Part shown: piece by piece, positions 17,136-25,015 of the stretch | Layout: each line of letters opens with the position of its first letter | Numbering within the stretch: the stretch's first letter is position 1 | Origin: VRUE01 sp963699225 | Lineage (GTDB): Bacteria > Actinomycetota > Thermoleophilia > Solirubrobacterales > 70-9 | Length of the DNA: 64,000 nucleotides | Direction of reading: 5' to 3' | Assembly (NCBI GenBank): GCA_963699225.1 | Contig: OY969423.1 | Location: 2,604,001-2,668,000, forward strand | Position numbers and translations under genes: made by a program | Notes under the pieces: model-generated | Seen by the model: only the letters and a program-made list of their open reading frames with translations | What the model was told of the DNA's origin: nothing | Database searches by the model: none

Positions 17136-17888
17136 CTATCGCCAAGTGACGATGCGACGCTGCGCGAGCGCCGTCAGGGCGAAGAGCAGGAGCGCCATCG
17201 CGGAGAGAATCACCACCGAAGCGAAGAGGCGCGCCGTTTCCAGCTGGCCGTTGTCCTGGAGGATCAGGTGGCCTAGCCCCGAGCTTGATCCAACCCACTC
17301 GCCGAAGATCGCCCCGATTGGGGCGAGGACGACCGCGAGTCGAGCGCCAGTGAAGAAATAGGGCAGGGCTGTGGGTGTCTCGACCCGCCAGAGGATCTGC
17401 AGCCTCGAGGCGTCGAGGCTGCGCATCATCTTGGTCGCCTCCGGGTCGGCGGTGCCCAGGCCGGCGAACGTGCTCACCGCGACCGGGAAGAAGCAAATCA
17501 GCAAGACGACGATCGCCTTGGGCCAGATCCCGAACCCCAGCCAGATGATCAAGATGGGCGCGATCGCAAGGATTGGGATCGTTTGAGAGACGACGATCAA
17601 GGGGTTGAGGGTGTCCCTAACCACGCCGGAGAGATGCATGGCGTAGGCGAGTACGACTCCGACGACGAGGCTGAGCCCAAGCCCCAGCAGCATCTCCCGC
17701 AGCGTCACCCAGGCGTTTTCGGCGAGCAGCGAGCGGCTCTGCCAGAGCGATTCGGCGATTTCAAGCGGCGAAGCGACGGCGTAGCTTTCGAGCTTGAGTA
17801 GGTCGGCCAAGGCGCCGCTCGAGGCGGCTAGCTGCCAGGCGCCGATCAGGATCGCCAGGAAGAGGGCGGGGAGGAGCCAGCGCCTCAC
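17136..17888 (-). CDS. ABC importer permease (SsuC/ThiX-like)
   Basis: 250 residues from the GTG at 17888 that overlaps the ATPase stop. Six hydrophobic segments fit the binding-protein-dependent permease fold (PF00528), and the EAA loop is visible around residues 150-175 as FAGLGTADPEATKMMRSLDA. The close to identical context with the NMT1-type binder indicates a ThiXYZ or Ssu-like importer. Longer upstream reading in the same frame is low-complexity shadow and was not used. Confidence 0.82.
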   Translation of the reverse strand: MRRWLLPALFLAILIGAWQLAASSGALADLLKLESYAVASPLEIAESLWQSRSLLAENAWVTLREMLLGLGLSLVVGVVLAYAMHLSGVVRDTLNPLIVVSQTIPILAIAPILIIWLGFGIWPKAIVVLLICFFPVAVSTFAGLGTADPEATKMMRSLDASRLQILWRVETPTALPYFFTGARLAVVLAPIGAIFGEWVGSSSGLGHLILQDNGQLETARLFASVVILSAMALLLFALTALAQRRIVTWR

Positions 17889-18706
17889 CGGGTGCCCTCC
17901 CGCAGAGCCTGCATCGCGTGCTCGCGCACGGTGACGAAGGCGGGGTCGGTGACTGCCTCGTCGCGATCCGCCGCTCGGGGTGTCGGGGCGCTCAGCCGGG
18001 TGATCGTGCGGGCGGGCCGGGCCGAGAGCACGACGACGCTGTCGCAAAGGTAGAGCGCCTCCTCGATGTCGTGGCTGACCAGCACGGCGGTACGGGGATC
18101 GGCGCTCAGTGCTCCGGCCAACCACTGCTGCATCTCTGCTCGCGTGATCGCGTCGAGCGAGGCGAATGGCTCGTCGAGGGCGAGCACCGGCTTGCCGGCG
18201 ATCAGCGTGCGCAAAAAGGCGACGCGCTGGCGCATGCCGCCGGAGAGCTCGCTGGGCCGGGCGCGCTCGAATCCGGCCAGGCCGAAGCGCTCGAAGAGCT
18301 GTTCGGCCTGGTTGCGGGCGTCGCCGCGGCGGACGCCGCGGTTGCGCAGCGCCAGCGCCGCGTTGTCGATCGCCGAGAGCCAGGGCAGCAGCAGGTCGCG
18401 CTGCGGCATCAGGGCGCATAGCGCGAGCCGCTCGGCCGCGCCGGTTGCACCGCCGACTTCGACCTCGCCCCGCGCGGGCTCCTGCAGCCCCGCGATCAGC
18501 TCGAGCAGCGTCGACTTGCCGCACCCCGACGGCCCGACCAGGCCGAGCACACCGTGTGCCGGCAGCTCGAGGTCGAGCCGCTCGATCGTCGCCAGCTCGC
18601 CGTAGGAGTGGCCAAGGCCGCGGATCGAGACAGCGGCGCCTGCCGCGCTCCGACTGACAGAGGATGGGGACCCGGCGGTGAAATCTCTGGCTTCCGTAGG
18701 GGTCAT
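17885..18706 (-). CDS. ABC importer ATP-binding protein (ThiZ/SsuB-like)
   Basis: 273 residues from the ATG at 18706; the first 25 residues are a low-complexity extension. Complete ABC motifs: Walker A GPSGCGKST, Q-loop LMPQRD, signature LSGGM, Walker B VLALDEPFASLD and the switch His in VLVSHDIEEAL. It is the first gene of the importer operon, and its start lies 78 bases from the divergent TauE/SafE gene, with a structured inverted repeat between them. Confidence 0.85.
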   Translation of the reverse strand: MTPTEARDFTAGSPSSVSRSAAGAAVSIRGLGHSYGELATIERLDLELPAHGVLGLVGPSGCGKSTLLELIAGLQEPARGEVEVGGATGAAERLALCALMPQRDLLLPWLSAIDNAALALRNRGVRRGDARNQAEQLFERFGLAGFERARPSELSGGMRQRVAFLRTLIAGKPVLALDEPFASLDAITRAEMQQWLAGALSADPRTAVLVSHDIEEALYLCDSVVVLSARPARTITRLSAPTPRAADRDEAVTDPAFVTVREHAMQALREGTR

Positions 18707-18724
18707 CTTGGTATCCTGGCGCAC

Positions 18725-18777
18725 TCCGTGCTCCTGACCAACAAGGTCAGGAAAGTCGATAACCACCCAAGCACGGA
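18725..18777 (+). promoter_or_regulatory. Structured leader with RBS-sequestering stem before the TauE/SafE gene
   Basis: TCCGTGCT (18725-18732) can pair with AGCACGGA (18770-18777), and directly stacked inside is the hairpin CCTGACC-AACAA-GGTCAGG (18733-18751), leaving an 18-base A/C-rich joining strand. The last three bases of the outer stem (GGA) are the only Shine-Dalgarno candidate, six bases before the ATG at 18784. The outer stem would therefore hide the ribosome site. This has the outline of a translational riboswitch or protein-responsive leader; no known class is recognised. The inverted repeat is symmetric and could instead be a DNA operator. Confidence 0.45.
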
Positions 18778-18783
18778 ACTCAT

Positions 18784-19713
18784 ATGGACCCGGCAATCAT
18801 CGTCTTCGGACTAGGAATCGGCGTACTCGTCGGCATGACCGGCATGGGCGGTGGATCTCTGATGACCCCGCTGCTGATCCTGATCTTCGGCATTCAGCCG
18901 ACGACGGCGATCGGCACCGACATCTTCTACTCGGCGATCACCAAGACGGTTGGCGGCTGGCGCCACTTCCGCATGAAGACGGTGAACATGGAGCTGGTCA
19001 AGTGGCTCTCCTTCGGCAGCGTGCCGGCGGCCGTGCTCGGCGTCGCGATCGTCTCGGTGCTGCAGGACCACATCGGCGAAGACCGTCTCGACTCGCTCGT
19101 CTACGCCGTGCTCGGCGGCACCCTGCTGATGGTCGGCGTGATTACCCTGACCCGGGCCCTGATCCTGCGCGACCTGGTGGTCGAGCGCGACCGCTTCGAG
19201 GTCGAGCGGCGGCACAAGGTCGCGGCGATCGTGATCGGCGCCACCACCGGCTTCGTGATCGGGATCACCTCGGCGGGGTCGGGCACGGTGATCGCGATCC
19301 TGCTGATCGCCGTCTACCGGCTGGCGCCGAAGAAGGTTGTCGGCACCGACGTCTTCCACGCCGCGATCCTGCTCTGGGCCGCGGGTATCGCTCACATCGT
19401 CGGCGGCAACGTCGACTTCGGCCTCGCCGCCAACATCCTGATCGGTTCGATCCCAGGCGTGGTGATCGGCGCCGCGCTCTCCGACAAGGCCCCGCAGGGC
19501 TTCATCCGCACCGCCCTCGGCCTTGTCCTGGTCGGCTCGGGCATCGTCACGATCCAGAAGGGCGACCCCAACGTCTGGCCAATCGCCGCTGCTGTTGCCG
19601 CTCTCGGGCTTGGCGGCATCCTTGCCGCGCCGCGCTGGCTGCACCGCCGCCGTGAGAAGGAAGCGCAAGCCGCCGCTCGCGCCGCGGCGCTGGCGCCGGA
19701 TGCGACCGGCTGA
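18784..19713 (+). CDS. TauE/SafE-type (TSUP) anion exporter or importer
   Basis: 309 residues with about eight hydrophobic segments and the TSUP family hallmarks (PF01925): GVLVGMTGMGGGSLMTPLLI near the start and its second-half repeat GFVIGITSAGSGTVIAILLI near residue 160, plus GTDIFYSAITK and GTDVFHAAILLW. Members move sulfite, sulfoacetate, taurine-derived or other organic anions across the membrane. An 18-base gap separates it from an Rrf2 regulator, a frequent arrangement for sulfur-linked TSUP genes. The lysine/alanine-rich C-terminal tail is cytosolic. Confidence 0.88.
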   Translation: MDPAIIVFGLGIGVLVGMTGMGGGSLMTPLLILIFGIQPTTAIGTDIFYSAITKTVGGWRHFRMKTVNMELVKWLSFGSVPAAVLGVAIVSVLQDHIGEDRLDSLVYAVLGGTLLMVGVITLTRALILRDLVVERDRFEVERRHKVAAIVIGATTGFVIGITSAGSGTVIAILLIAVYRLAPKKVVGTDVFHAAILLWAAGIAHIVGGNVDFGLAANILIGSIPGVVIGAALSDKAPQGFIRTALGLVLVGSGIVTIQKGDPNVWPIAAAVAALGLGGILAAPRWLHRRREKEAQAAARAAALAPDATG

Positions 19714-19731
19714 CTGATTAACTGCTGATCT

Positions 19732-20187
19732 ATGCGTGTCTCAGCCAAGGCTGACTATGCGGTGCGGGCGGCTGCCGAGCTCGCCGCGGCCGACGATGAT
19801 CCGGTCAAGGGCGAGAAGCTCGCCGAGGCCCAGGACATCCCGCTGCAGTTCCTCGAGCACATCCTGCTCGAGCTCAAGCACGCCGGGATCGTTCGCGCGC
19901 GCCGCGGCGCCAAGGGTGGCTACTGGCTGGCAAAGCCGGCCGATGAGGTGACGATCGCCGATATCGTCCGCGCCGTCGAGGGCCCGATCGCCCACGTCCA
20001 ATCGGCGCCGCCGGAGTCGATCGAGTACCGCGGCAACGCCGAGCATCTACAGGAGGTCTGGATCGCCGTACGCGCCAGCCTTCGCACCGTGCTCGAGCAC
20101 GTCACTCTCGCTGACCTGGTCAGCGGCGAGCTGCCCAGTGAGGTCTCTGCTCTCGCCGCGTCCAAGGACGCCTGGGCCGCCCGCTAG
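19732..20187 (+). CDS. Rrf2-family transcription regulator without iron-sulfur cysteines
   Basis: 151 residues. The winged-helix start is typical for Rrf2 (MRVSAKADYAVRAAAELA) and residues 58-66 give the wing ARRGAKGGYWLAKP. No cysteine occurs anywhere in the protein, so it cannot hold the [2Fe-2S] cluster of IscR/NsrR and resembles CymR/CysR-type members that regulate cysteine and sulfur metabolism, sometimes via O-acetylserine or CysK. Together with the TSUP exporter upstream it suggests sulfur control. Possible targets are the divergent promoter at 18707-18783. Confidence 0.82.
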   Translation: MRVSAKADYAVRAAAELAAADDDPVKGEKLAEAQDIPLQFLEHILLELKHAGIVRARRGAKGGYWLAKPADEVTIADIVRAVEGPIAHVQSAPPESIEYRGNAEHLQEVWIAVRASLRTVLEHVTLADLVSGELPSEVSALAASKDAWAAR

Positions 20188-20190
20188 GGC

Positions 20191-21594
20191 TCAGTCGGCC
20201 GCGGGAACGCCGCCGGCGACGACGTTGACGAAGTTCTCTAGGTGGCGGGTGGTCCAGCACTCGAAGGCGCCGTCGCAGTAGCGCTCGTAGGCGGCCATCA
20301 CCGAGTCGCCGTAGTTCCAGTAGAGCTTCGGCTCGGGGTTGAGCCAGAAGAGGCGGCCGGCACGTTCGGAGACCTGGGCGAAGACGTCGGCGTGGGGCTC
20401 GCGGCCGTTGGTACGGGCGTCGCCGAGCACGATCACGGTCGAGCGCGGGTCGAGGTCGTCGGAGATCTCGCCGAGGAACTCGAGCCAGACGCGGCCGTAG
20501 TCGGTGTAGCCGGAGACGTCGGCGACGCCGCCCTCGCTGGAGATGCGTTGCGCAATCGCGCGGAAATCTCGCTCGTGCTCGAAGACGTCGGTGACCTCGG
20601 AGATGCGCTCGATGAAGACGAAGCTGCGCAGCTTGCGGAAGGAGTCGTGCAGGGCGTGCAGGACGGAGAGGAAGAAGACGCTGGCCGAGGTGACCGAGGT
20701 GGAGACGTCGCAGAGCACGTAGATCTCGGGCCGCCGCGGGCGCTTGGGGCGGTAGTGCAGGTTCATCGGCACGCCGCCGGTCTCCAGCGAGCCGCGCATC
20801 GTCCGCCGCACGTCGATGCCCGCACTCCTGCGGTGGCCGCGCTGCTCGTGGCCGAGCGTCGCCAGGCGTCGCTTCATCTGCGAGACGGCGCGGTGCACGG
20901 CGGCGAGGTCCTGGGTCGGGTTGGTCGGCAGCGCCCGGTCGAGCTCGGCCAGCGGTCGTGAGGGGGGCAGGGTGGAGGTGCGCTCGATCAGGTCACGCTC
21001 GAGCTCGCGGCGCAGGTGGCGCTCGAAGGCGTTGAGCTGCTCGCGCTCGATTGGCGGCAGCTCGGCGGCGCCGTCCTCGGCCGCTGCCTGGGTGCCGGCC
21101 GAGAGTCCGAGGGTGCGGCGGATCCGCTGTACGTCGACGCCGACCACGCCCGAGCCCTCGCCCTGGCGGCCGAAGGCGGAGATCGCCAGGCGGGCCAGGT
21201 CGCGCATCTCGCCGTCGTTTTGCTCGATGATCGCCTGACGGATCTGCTCGCGCAGCTCGTCGATGTCGAGCCGCTCGGCCCCCTCGCCGCGCTGCCCGCT
21301 TTCCTCGATCCCGCGACTGATCGCCTCGGCCTCGGCGGCGCGGAAGAACCAGCGATCGAAGAGCAGCTCGAAGAGGCGGCGGTCCTCCTGGGACTTGGCG
21401 ATCGTCGTTGCCAGTGCCTCGCGGAAGTCCTCGCGCGAGGTCCAGGGAACCTCGTCAAGCGCTGCGAAGGCGTCGAGGATCTCCGAGGTGCCGACGGCAA
21501 CGCCCTCACTGCGCAGCTCCTCACAGAAGCCGAGCAGCTTGGCGGCTAGCCCGGGTGGGCCCGCCTCAGCTTTGGGGCCGTACGGGCTCGGCAA
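20191..21594 (-). CDS. CoxE-like VWA-domain protein
   Basis: 467 residues. A charged N-terminal region is followed by a von Willebrand factor A-type domain (about residues 270-430) with an intact metal-ion site, DVSTSVTSA (DxSxS), and a later Asp in YTDYG. Proteins of this type (COG3552) pair with MoxR ATPases and, as CoxE with CoxD, help mature molybdenum-copper CO dehydrogenase. No CO-dehydrogenase genes are in the window, so the client is unknown. The TTG start overlaps the end of the MoxR gene upstream by 29 bases. Confidence 0.82.
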   Translation of the reverse strand: MPSPYGPKAEAGPPGLAAKLLGFCEELRSEGVAVGTSEILDAFAALDEVPWTSREDFREALATTIAKSQEDRRLFELLFDRWFFRAAEAEAISRGIEESGQRGEGAERLDIDELREQIRQAIIEQNDGEMRDLARLAISAFGRQGEGSGVVGVDVQRIRRTLGLSAGTQAAAEDGAAELPPIEREQLNAFERHLRRELERDLIERTSTLPPSRPLAELDRALPTNPTQDLAAVHRAVSQMKRRLATLGHEQRGHRRSAGIDVRRTMRGSLETGGVPMNLHYRPKRPRRPEIYVLCDVSTSVTSASVFFLSVLHALHDSFRKLRSFVFIERISEVTDVFEHERDFRAIAQRISSEGGVADVSGYTDYGRVWLEFLGEISDDLDPRSTVIVLGDARTNGREPHADVFAQVSERAGRLFWLNPEPKLYWNYGDSVMAAYERYCDGAFECWTTRHLENFVNVVAGGVPAAD

Positions 21595-22447
21595 GCTTCA
21601 CCCCGACTCGCTCGGCAACCAGATCGATGTCGGTGCGGTGCTTGACGATGATCGACATCGATTGGTTGAAGGTCTCGCGGTCGATGTCCTCGGTGCCCAT
21701 CAGCAACAGCGTGCGCGCCCAGTCGATCGACTCGGCGATCGAGGGCGGCTTCTTCAGGTCGAGGTCGCGGATCATCCGCACCACCTCGACCAGCTTGCGG
21801 GTGAGCGCCTCGGAGAGCTCGGGGGTGTGCAGGCGGACGATCTCCATCTCGCGCTCGAGGTCGGGGTAGTCGAGCCAGAGGTAGAGGCAGCGCCGCTTCA
21901 GCGCCTCGGTCAGCTCGCGCGAGTTGTTCGAGGTGAGGATCACGATCGGCATCGTCGTCGCCGAGACCTGACCCAGCTCGGGGATCGTGATCTGGAAGTC
22001 GGAGAGCAGCTCGAGCAGCATCGCCTCGAACTCCTGGTCGGTCTTGTCGATCTCGTCGATCAGCAGCACCACCGGCTCGGGGCTGGCGATCGCCTGCAGC
22101 AGCGGCCGCTCGAGCAGGAACTCCTTGTCGAAGATGTCGCCGTGGACGTCCTCCCAGCCATCCTCGCCGCCGGCCTGGATGCGCAGCAGCTGCTTGCGGT
22201 AGTTCCACTCGTACAGCGCCTTGGCCTCGTCGAGGCCCTCGTAGCACTGCAGGCGGATCAGCTCGCGGCCGGTGGAGCGGGAAAGCGCCTTGGCCAGCTC
22301 GGTCTTGCCGACCCCGGCCGGGCCCTCGACCAGGACCGGCTTGCCCAGCCGCTGAGCGAGGAAGGAGACCAGCGCGGCGGGCTCGTCGGCGAGGTAGCCG
22401 GCCTCGGCGAGTGCCTGCTTAACCTCGGCTGCGGAACCGTCGGCCAT
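21566..22447 (-). CDS. MoxR/CoxD-type AAA+ ATPase
   Basis: 293 residues from the ATG at 22447. Walker A GPAGVGKTEL (about residues 42-51), Walker B VVLLIDEID and sensor 1 ILTSNNSRELTEA are all present; the YEGLDEAKALYEWNY stretch is characteristic of the MoxR/CoxD subgroup. Such ATPases remodel client proteins together with VWA partners. The next gene, coding for the CoxE-like VWA protein, overlaps it. The ATG codon overlaps that of the divergent small membrane protein, inside the palindrome CCATGG. Confidence 0.87.
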   Translation of the reverse strand: MADGSAAEVKQALAEAGYLADEPAALVSFLAQRLGKPVLVEGPAGVGKTELAKALSRSTGRELIRLQCYEGLDEAKALYEWNYRKQLLRIQAGGEDGWEDVHGDIFDKEFLLERPLLQAIASPEPVVLLIDEIDKTDQEFEAMLLELLSDFQITIPELGQVSATTMPIVILTSNNSRELTEALKRRCLYLWLDYPDLEREMEIVRLHTPELSEALTRKLVEVVRMIRDLDLKKPPSIAESIDWARTLLLMGTEDIDRETFNQSMSIIVKHRTDIDLVAERVGVKLAEPVRPQS

Positions 22448-22724
22448 GGAGGCGATGATAATCGGCCTCGTGTCCGACCTCGCCCTGCCGCTCGCCTCGC
22501 TGCTGCCGCACAGCGCCACCCCCTACATCGCGCTGGTCCTGATCGGCTTCGCGGTTGGCATCCTCGGACACCTCAGCTCGGCCCGCTGGCTCGTCGCCGC
22601 CGGGGTGATCCTGATCTTCCTCGGCGCCTTCCTCTTTCCGGTCGCGGTGAACTTCACCCAGGACAGCCCGGGCAGGATCGAAGCGCCGGAAGAAAGCTCC
22701 CGAACTCTGGAAACGATTCGCTAG
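22446..22724 (+). CDS. Small two-helix membrane protein
   Basis: 92 residues (or 89 from the ATG at 22455) with two hydrophobic segments (about 27-45 and 50-70) joined by a short loop and an acidic C-terminal tail. No ribosome site precedes the start because the divergent MoxR gene begins there. Size and hydrophobicity support a real protein, but no family is recognised. The gene is transcribed away from moxR and ends 62 bases before a lipoprotein gene. Confidence 0.5.
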   Translation: MEAMIIGLVSDLALPLASLLPHSATPYIALVLIGFAVGILGHLSSARWLVAAGVILIFLGAFLFPVAVNFTQDSPGRIEAPEESSRTLETIR

Positions 22725-22786
22725 AGCCCACCCGCTAGCTTTACGACTACGCCAACCCGATCGTCTTGTCCAGGAGGCCCACCGCT

Positions 22787-23905
22787 TTGAACCGAGTTCG
22801 CATGCTTTCTGTTTTCGTCGCGCTGGTAGCGCTGAGCGCAGCACTCGCCGCATGTGGCGGCGGCAGCAGCGATGACCCCCAGACGGTGGTCGAAGAAGCG
22901 ACCTTGAAAGGGGTCGAAAGCGGCGAGCTGAACCTGGCGGTCGACGTCAACGTGGAGGGCAAGAAAGGCGGCAAGGTCGACGTCGCCCTCTCCGGGCCGT
23001 TCCAGAGCGAAAGCGAAGCCGAATACCCGGAACTCGACCTCGCTTTCTCGGCCAAGGGCTCGCTCGGCGGCAAAGACCTCAACCGCGAAGGCGGCGTCAC
23101 GCTGCTCGGTAACAAGGCCTACGTGGCCTACGAAGGCACCGAGTACGAAGTCGACTCGACCACCTTCAACTTCGTCAAATCAACGCTCAAACAGCAAGGC
23201 GGGGGACAGGGTAAATCGAGCGAAATCTCCGCCTGCCAGGAAGCGGCGGGAGAACTCGAAATTTCCGACTTCGTCGAAAACCTGAAGAGCGCCGGCAGCG
23301 CCGAGGTCGGCGGCACGAGCACGACCAAGGTCAGCGGCGACCTCGATGCCACCTCCGCGATCGAAGCGGTCAGCGCGCTGATCGAAGACCCCAAGTGCAG
23401 CGAACAGCTGAGCGCGGCCGGCCCGCTGCCGTCGGCGGCTGAACTCGACAAAGCGAAGAGCACGGTGCAGGACTCGCTCAAGTCGGCCCACGTCGACCTC
23501 TACGTCGGCGACGATCACATCGTGCGGCGGATCGTTGCGCAAGCGACGATCGAACCGCCGAAGAGCTCCAAGTCCGGAGCGAAACGGGTCGAACTGGATC
23601 TCGACCTGACCCTGACCGGTGTCAACGAAGAACAGACGATCTCGGCGCCGGCCAGCTCCAAGCCGCTCAGCGACCTCTTCCTCAAGCTCGGCATCAACCC
23701 GATTGAACTGCTCGGCGCTTTCCAGAACGGCGGCTCGGAAGGGCTCGGCAGCCTGCTCGAAGGCCTCACTGAAGCCGGCGGCAGCAACGGCGGCGGTTCA
23801 AGCGGCGGCGGCAGCTCGGGCGGCGGGCAGCAGTCCTACTACGAATGCCTGGGTGAAGCGCACACGCCGGTCGACATCCAGAACTGCACGGGGCAGCTCC
23901 AGTAG
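22787..23905 (+). CDS. Secreted lipoprotein of the LppX/LprG type (tentative)
   Basis: 372 residues from a TTG at 22787, nine bases after the ribosome site AGGAGG (22772-22777). Lipoprotein signal ends SAALAAC. The mature part begins with a segment like actinobacterial LppX_LprAFG proteins (EATLKGVESGELNLAVDVNV, later TTKVSGDLD), which bind lipids in a half-barrel, but the second half is unassigned and ends in a Gly/Ser-rich linker before a short Cys-containing tail (QQSYYECLGEA...). Glu is written almost entirely as GAA, unlike surrounding genes. Function could be lipid or polymer shuttling at the cell surface. Confidence 0.68.
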   Translation: MNRVRMLSVFVALVALSAALAACGGGSSDDPQTVVEEATLKGVESGELNLAVDVNVEGKKGGKVDVALSGPFQSESEAEYPELDLAFSAKGSLGGKDLNREGGVTLLGNKAYVAYEGTEYEVDSTTFNFVKSTLKQQGGGQGKSSEISACQEAAGELEISDFVENLKSAGSAEVGGTSTTKVSGDLDATSAIEAVSALIEDPKCSEQLSAAGPLPSAAELDKAKSTVQDSLKSAHVDLYVGDDHIVRRIVAQATIEPPKSSKSGAKRVELDLDLTLTGVNEEQTISAPASSKPLSDLFLKLGINPIELLGAFQNGGSEGLGSLLEGLTEAGGSNGGGSSGGGSSGGGQQSYYECLGEAHTPVDIQNCTGQLQ

Positions 23906-23967
23906 TCGCCTTCCTCCGCACTCCGTATGGCTGGCCCTATCTGCTGACGCCGCTGATCCCGCTGGCG

Positions 23968-25002
23968 GTGGTGCTGGATCTCGCCGGCGCCACCGCCGGG
24001 GCGGTCTTCGCCACCTCGGCGCTGGGGATCATCCCGACGGCGGCCCTGATGGGTCGGGCCACCGAGGAGTTGGCGGCGCGCTCGGGCCCCGGCATCGGCG
24101 GCCTGCTCAACGTCACCTTCGGCAACGCGCCGGAGCTGATCATCGCCCTCTTCGCCCTCAGCAAGGGACTGCAGGAGGTGGTCAAGGCCTCGATCATCGG
24201 CTCGATCATCGGCAACATCCTGCTCGTGCTCGGCGCCGCGATGTTGATCGGCGGCATCGGCCGCGAGAAACAGACCTTCAGCCGCACCGGCGCCAGCGTG
24301 CAGACCTCGATGCTGCTGCTGGCTGCCGCGGCGCTGCTGATGCCGGCGATCTTCGAGCTAGTCGACGGTAAGGGCTTGCCCCTGCCCGGGGCCGAGTTGG
24401 TCGATTACGGCTCGACCGCCGAGCACCTCTCGCTGCTGGTCGCGATCGTGCTGATCTTCACCTACGTCGCCGGCCTCTTCTTCTCGCTGAAGACACACCG
24501 GGCTCTGTTCAACCCAGAGTACGAGGACGAGGACAGCTGGGGTTGGTCGGTGCGCAAATCCGTCCTCGCCCTCGCTGGCGCCGGGATCCTGGTCGGGGTC
24601 ATGTCGGAGGTCCTGGTCGGCTCGATCGAGGAGGCCTCGCACGCGGTCGGCCTCTCCGAGTTCTTCATCGGCGTGATCGTCGTCGCCATCGTCGGCAACG
24701 CCGCCGAGCACTGGGTCGCGGTCCTGGTCGCGATGAAGGACAAGATGGACCTCTCGGTCAACATCGCGATCGGCTCCAGCGCCCAAGTCGCGCTCTTCGT
24801 CGCCCCGGTTCTAGTGCTCGCCTCCTTCTTCATCGGTCCGCACCCGCTCGCTCTCGTCTTCAACGGCTTCGAGCTCGGCGCGATCCTGCTTGCCGTGCTG
24901 ATCGCCAACTACGTCACGCAAGACGGTGAGTCCACGTGGTTCGAGGGGGTCCAGCTCCTTGCCGTCTACGTCGTTTTCGGGATCGCCTTCTACTTCGCCT
25001 GA
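23968..25002 (+). CDS. Calcium/proton antiporter (CAX family)
   Basis: About 344 residues with eleven predicted membrane helices. The two alpha-repeat signatures of the CaCA/CAX family are clear: GGLLNVTFGNAPELIIALFA near residue 45 and GVIVVAIVGNAAEHWVAVLV near residue 230, each carrying the Asn-Ala-Glu motif that binds Ca2+. The protein exchanges cytosolic Ca2+ for protons. The start is uncertain: the GTG at 23968 is the first usual start codon, but in-frame hydrophobic sequence continues upstream to 23911 and may be part of helix one, possibly from a rare start. A second cation antiporter follows 13 bases later. Confidence 0.85.
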   Translation: MVLDLAGATAGAVFATSALGIIPTAALMGRATEELAARSGPGIGGLLNVTFGNAPELIIALFALSKGLQEVVKASIIGSIIGNILLVLGAAMLIGGIGREKQTFSRTGASVQTSMLLLAAAALLMPAIFELVDGKGLPLPGAELVDYGSTAEHLSLLVAIVLIFTYVAGLFFSLKTHRALFNPEYEDEDSWGWSVRKSVLALAGAGILVGVMSEVLVGSIEEASHAVGLSEFFIGVIVVAIVGNAAEHWVAVLVAMKDKMDLSVNIAIGSSAQVALFVAPVLVLASFFIGPHPLALVFNGFELGAILLAVLIANYVTQDGESTWFEGVQLLAVYVVFGIAFYFA

Positions 25003-25015
25003 GTAGCCTGCGGCG

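Noticed and set aside
18707..18783. TPP riboswitch before the ThiY-type importer
   Set aside because: The conserved CTGAGA and ACCTGA-type TPP core is not present on either strand; only an inverted repeat was found.
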